Shown: positions 61,316 to 64,000 of the stretch, in pieces | How the letters are laid out: the number at the start of each line of letters is the position of its first letter | Position numbering within the stretch: position 1 is the first letter of the stretch | DNA from: Paenibacillus assamensis DSM 18201 | GTDB lineage: Bacteria > Bacillota > Bacilli > Paenibacillales > Paenibacillaceae | DNA length: 64,000 bases | Reading direction: 5' to 3' | NCBI RefSeq assembly: GCF_000422445.1 | Contig: NZ_KE383838.1 | Location: 124,001-188,000, forward strand | Made by a program: the position numbers and the translations under genes | The notes under the pieces: model-generated | The model's input: only the letters and a program-made list of their open reading frames with translations | Told to the model about the DNA's origin: nothing | Databases searched by the model: none

Positions 61316-61412
61316 TTGCTCACTCCTCCCGAATGTTTCAAGTAGTCATATCCCTCCGCCAAACCTATTCCTAGTTATATTATATGAAGTTGTCGTCTTC
61401 TACGAGCCCTTT

Positions 61413-61748
61413 TCAAAAATTCTCCGGTATTTCTATATGTTCTGACACTCTTGATTTCAATGTCTCTATTAATTCTTCATCCATGTATGTAAAATCATCA
61501 GGTATATCAAGACAAATCATTTTTTTATTGATAAGCTCTTGATTATACTTATCCCTGATTCTTCTTATATGCTTCTTCTCCATTACAAAAATAATATCTG
61601 CCCAACCAATATGACCACCTGTAACTTTAATTCTAGCACTGTCTTCGGTACCTGCAGATCTAACATTATACTCAGTTAAGTCACTAAAGACTGTTTCCGC
61701 GGTTAGACTTCGCCATTTGTTTTTACTACATACGAATAATAATTTTAT
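61413..61748 (-). CDS. Low-molecular-weight protein-tyrosine-phosphatase-like protein with ATA in place of the start codon
   Basis: LMW-PTP-like protein of about 111 residues. P-loop LLFVCSKNKWRSLTAETVF (Cys at about 7, Arg at 12) and a DIxDD segment (CLDIPDDFTYMDEEL) with the general-acid aspartate. The expected start, 7 nt after AGAAGGTG, is ATA (61746-61748) instead of ATG, so initiation there would be abnormal. An open frame extends upstream to ATG 61844 (143 residues) but its first 32 residues look non-coding. Either a start-codon mutation inactivated the gene or a rare initiator is used. Confidence 0.6.
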   Translation of the reverse strand: MKLLFVCSKNKWRSLTAETVFSDLTEYNVRSAGTEDSARIKVTGGHIGWADIIFVMEKKHIRRIRDKYNQELINKKMICLDIPDDFTYMDEELIETLKSRVSEHIEIPENF

Positions 61749-61874
61749 GATCTTGCACCTTCTGTCGTATGATTTTAATAGGGGGCTTGTTCCCGTAATG
61801 TCATCCATATCATCGGACCCTAAAGTATGGTCAAATTTCACCAATATCTTCGAATTACAACATTCACATTTTCT

Positions 61875-62227
61875 TTAATCTCTAACTGTTCCCCATATGA
61901 TTGATATTTCAGGCTTCGTCTTTATTACCAGCGTTCTTAACCCTTGTTCTTCATCAAAATAGAGATTTAAAAATTCCATTCCAGACCTTTTTTCAATCTC
62001 TATTCCCTTAACCTTCTCCAAAGTAAGATCGATTACTAAAATTCCGTCTTTTTTCCACGCGATTCTAGTCCAGTGACTACCAGATCAATCTCAAAGAACA
62101 AATTTCCATTCGGTCTACATAATTTGTATGTTTTGTTGTTATAAAAGAATGGAACTACTTCATCAAGTTTTGTTGGTTCTGTTTCAAAGAGTTCAATGAA
62201 TTCATATTCTTGAGGAAAAGGTACCAT
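61875..62227 (-). pseudogene. Frameshifted uncharacterised gene
   Basis: From ATG 62227 (CAGGAG upstream) the frame MVPFPQEYEFIELFETEPTKLDEVVPFFYNNKTYKLCRPNGNLFFEIDLVVTGLE stops at 62036. Continuing in the next frame from W-KKDGILVIDLTLEKVKGIEIEKRSGMEFLNLYFDEEQGLRTLVIKTKPEIS to TAA 61875-61877 gives a sensible C-terminal half. The junction lies in TGGAAAAAAGACGG, a run of six A residues. So it is a one-nucleotide frameshift (or a sequencing error, or less likely programmed slippage) in a gene of about 117 codons. Family not recognised; the surrounding genes suggest an immunity-like protein. Confidence 0.65.
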
Positions 62228-62488
62228 TATGTTATTTCTCCTGTTCTTTTGATAGTATTTCGGTAATTTCAAATAACGTGCTTGTATTCACGTCGTCCAT
62301 ATCCCTTTGATAGCTCTTATCTTAAAGATGTGGATGTTGTCCGCTTGAGTACGCTACTCCACTAAATCATTCCACTCGAACCGCTTCTTTACTTCGTTTT
62401 AGACCAAGAGCAGAGACTGAGGTTTGAACACGGATTTATATACGGCAGGTGACTTCTGCGAATCCCCCATGTAGCTCTTTAATATTTC

Positions 62489-62986
62489 TTAGATGTTCTT
62501 TCTTATTGCTTTAGTAAATAGTTTAGGTTTATTTGTTTCAATTGCTCTTATTAGCTCTTCTCCAAATACACTTATCGATTTCTCCCATGGATGCCCTAGA
62601 TACCCCCATGAAAAATCCTTCTTTATAAAAAAGTAATAGTCTCCGTTTGGGTATAATGGAATCGGCCACTCATTAAATTCATTTATAGGACTTTCAAAAC
62701 GCGGGTTAAACAAATATGATTCATGCTGCCAGTCAAGCGCATATAAATATTCATTTTCTTCAGAGCAAGCAATCATGGCATTTAATATACAATTCTCTAG
62801 ATCTAAGTAGAGATACTCAAAATCCTCTCCAAATAAATGTGCAATATCATAAACAATGAAGGGCCCTGGCAGCGTGAAACTTGGCCAATCTTCTTTATGT
62901 ATACTAGGTTTAAAATTAAAATTGTTATATATACTTTGCCAAATCTGATTATTTAGTGTTGAATTTATCTCTATCCAGTTCTTCAT
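62489..62986 (-). CDS. DUF2716 domain protein
   Basis: Soluble protein of 165 residues. DUF2716 pattern: WPSFTLPGPFIVYDIAHLFGEDFEYLYLDLENCILNAMIACSEENEYLYALDWQHESYLFNP, then WPIPLYPNGDYYFFIKKDFSWGYLGHPWEKSISVFGEELIRAIE. Family function unknown; genes of this type are often found in variable regions, some next to polymorphic toxin or immunity genes. ATG 62986 with weak ribosome binding site. No signal peptide. Confidence 0.88.
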   Translation of the reverse strand: MKNWIEINSTLNNQIWQSIYNNFNFKPSIHKEDWPSFTLPGPFIVYDIAHLFGEDFEYLYLDLENCILNAMIACSEENEYLYALDWQHESYLFNPRFESPINEFNEWPIPLYPNGDYYFFIKKDFSWGYLGHPWEKSISVFGEELIRAIETNKPKLFTKAIRKNI

Positions 62987-63208
62987 TGAATCACCTATAA
63001 AAATATTCTCTATTCAGTTGATTTCGGCTAACTTTCTCAAATCTACGAACGCTATTAGGCTTAAAGAAGCACTAGCAACTGAGTCGATAGGACTTAGCCT
63101 CACAGGGTTGTGAGCTGCATCAACTTCTCTGCTTACGAATCAAGGCGCAGCCTGCAACCTAGATACGGTGTTATACGAAGCACCTGACATCTCTAAGTTT
63201 ACTTTCAC

Positions 63209-63790
63209 TCAATTATTTTTTCTATATATCTTATCCAATGATTTATAATCGTCTTTACTAAAGGTCATCGCTGACATATTATTTAGCCATTTGACATTCG
63301 TTTCAAAAAATCTATTCTGTTCAATCAATTCCTTAGGATTATTCATATCAATTCCGATTCGCAGCCACTTAATTTGGTCATGTATAGTTTCAACTTCAGC
63401 TACAACTAATGTACATGATAAGTCGCAATCATCGGGGCACATCAAAATCGGTAATATCTTCAATTCCTGATTCGCTTCATATACATCTTCTACCAATTTC
63501 GTTTCCTCTTCTAAGCTGATCCAATCTGTAATCATTGGAATTAACCCCAGTAACAATTCATTTGGAAATAAATCATTTAATATAAGATCTAATGGTCTTC
63601 CATCAATTAATATGGTTGGATGATCCTCTTCTATAAATTTACTGGCCATCTCTTCAACCGAAATCTTATTTATAATTTTATTTTTCTCCTCTGACTGCTC
63701 AAATTTTAAAATCCAGGTACTTCGCTTTTTCACAACATCCAACTGAATCGGATGTGTCCATAGCTCACACGAAGCTGCTCCTGGGACCAA
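63209..63790 (-). CDS. Uncharacterised protein in an accessory gene cluster
   Basis: A frame of 193 residues. The first 12 or so residues (VPGAASCELWTHPIQ) may be non-coding, as no ribosome binding site supports the TTG at 63790; the coding character is clear from VVKKRSTWILKFEQSEE onward. No signal peptide or TM. It has paired cysteines at about 117 and 122 (MCPDDCDLSC), IRLRIGIDMNNP and a basic end. Family not recognised. Position in a run of small minus-strand accessory genes suggests an immunity-like or regulatory role. Confidence 0.6.
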   Translation of the reverse strand: MVPGAASCELWTHPIQLDVVKKRSTWILKFEQSEEKNKIINKISVEEMASKFIEEDHPTILIDGRPLDLILNDLFPNELLLGLIPMITDWISLEEETKLVEDVYEANQELKILPILMCPDDCDLSCTLVVAEVETIHDQIKWLRIGIDMNNPKELIEQNRFFETNVKWLNNMSAMTFSKDDYKSLDKIYRKNN

Positions 63791-63846
63791 GAGCGAATGC
63801 CCGAAGCGGGAATGCTGTGTTAGGTCATTTGCGAATGAAATACTTA

Positions 63847-64000
63847 CTAAAAGTTTATTGTTCCACTAGGAGTTACTCTAAAAACTTCGTTTTCTATGTC
63901 CATTTCTTCAGTTAATATCACTTCTTTATTCGTTTGTTGTGATATGTCCTTCATGAACTCTATCAGTGAATTCACTGCATCTTCAGTTTGAATCTGCTCT
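63847..64000 (-). CDS. Uncharacterised protein, C-terminal 50 residues
   Basis: Partial gene running off the right edge; the last 50 codons read ...QIQTEDAVNSLIEFMKDISQ, then QTNKEVILTEEMDIENEVFRVTPSGTINF, TAG at 63847-63849. No family recognised. Its acidic, hydrophilic composition resembles the neighbouring accessory genes. Confidence 0.5.
   Translation of the reverse strand, partial: EQIQTEDAVNSLIEFMKDISQQTNKEVILTEEMDIENEVFRVTPSGTINF

Noticed and set aside
62280-63208. Spacers in the 62-64 kb cluster resembling integron attC or recombination sites
   Set aside because: Words such as GTTATACGAAGC and GTTAGGT look attC-like, but paired core sites and a common structure are missing, and the spacers share only short words.
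1-64000. CRISPR arrays, tRNA/rRNA genes, prophage or complete insertion sequences
   Set aside because: None seen: no regularly spaced 25-40 nt repeats with unique spacers outside the coding 120-nt repeats, no tRNA cloverleaf patterns noticed, and no transposase or integrase motifs.

Overview
The window looks like chromosomal DNA of a low-GC Firmicute, most likely Paenibacillus or a close relative. The basis is AGGAGG-type ribosome binding sites, frequent TTG/GTG starts, and Bacillales-type gene sets: deoR-deoC-nupC-pnp, adeR/ald, helD, ydbS/ydbT-type PH proteins, amj, and a yozG/DUF2975 pair. I see no rRNA, tRNA, CRISPR array, intact prophage or intact insertion sequence. The genus is inferred from gene content only.

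Layout. 0-6.3 kb: a BMP-type (nucleoside) ABC importer running off the left edge, a divergent Crp/Fnr regulator behind a cre-like site and a 20-bp palindrome, deoD, and helD. 6.3-15.5 kb: a tetR-ABC exporter operon, a small secreted stalk-domain protein, and a five-gene operon of response regulator, histidine kinase, RseB/LolA-like lipoprotein and two bacterial PH membrane proteins. 15.5-23.4 kb: VanZ and small membrane proteins, ald with its PucR-type regulator, a PAP2 enzyme, trhO, and a secreted protein built of three exact 120-nt-period repeats. 23.7-28.7 kb: an EamA transporter and the deoR-deoC-nupC-punA operon with cre-like sites upstream. 28.9-33.3 kb: GNAT, CorC-type and POT transporter genes.

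33.4-38.3 kb holds the most unusual feature. Two tandem 542-residue paralogs combine an N-terminal cysteine-protease-like (BtrH_N/C39-like) domain, a helical middle, an FN3-like domain and a C-terminal F5/8C (discoidin) domain, with no signal peptide. An acetyltransferase lies upstream. From 38.3 to 52 kb, intact housekeeping genes (mqo, rpiA, a cytosolic 5'-nucleotidase, amj, NUDIX, DinB, LysE, a type II thioesterase, a GIY-YIG protein) are interspersed with gene debris: VOC, serine hydrolase, aminoglycoside-phosphotransferase-like and GNAT remnants.

52-59.8 kb carries GNATs, yozG/DUF2975, a DUF1919 gene followed by a short CdiI-like immunity gene, an alaX editing enzyme, and hutG-gltS divergent from a LysR regulator. 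59.9-64 kb is a series of small minus-strand genes: a retropepsin-like protease with its partner, plsC, a tyrosine phosphatase, a frameshifted gene, a DUF2716 gene, an unknown and a partial gene. It resembles an accessory or immunity-gene region.

How the genes work together. A recurring theme is nucleoside salvage: uptake by BMP-ABC and NupC, phosphorolysis by DeoD and PunA, 5'-nucleotidase, then DeoC and RpiA feeding pentose carbon into central metabolism. Carbon-catabolite sites appear twice. A second theme is amino-acid-derived carbon: alanine dehydrogenase, formiminoglutamate hydrolysis with glutamate transport, and peptide uptake. Several starts were moved from the longest reading frame to codons correctly spaced from a Shine-Dalgarno sequence; these choices are stated per gene.
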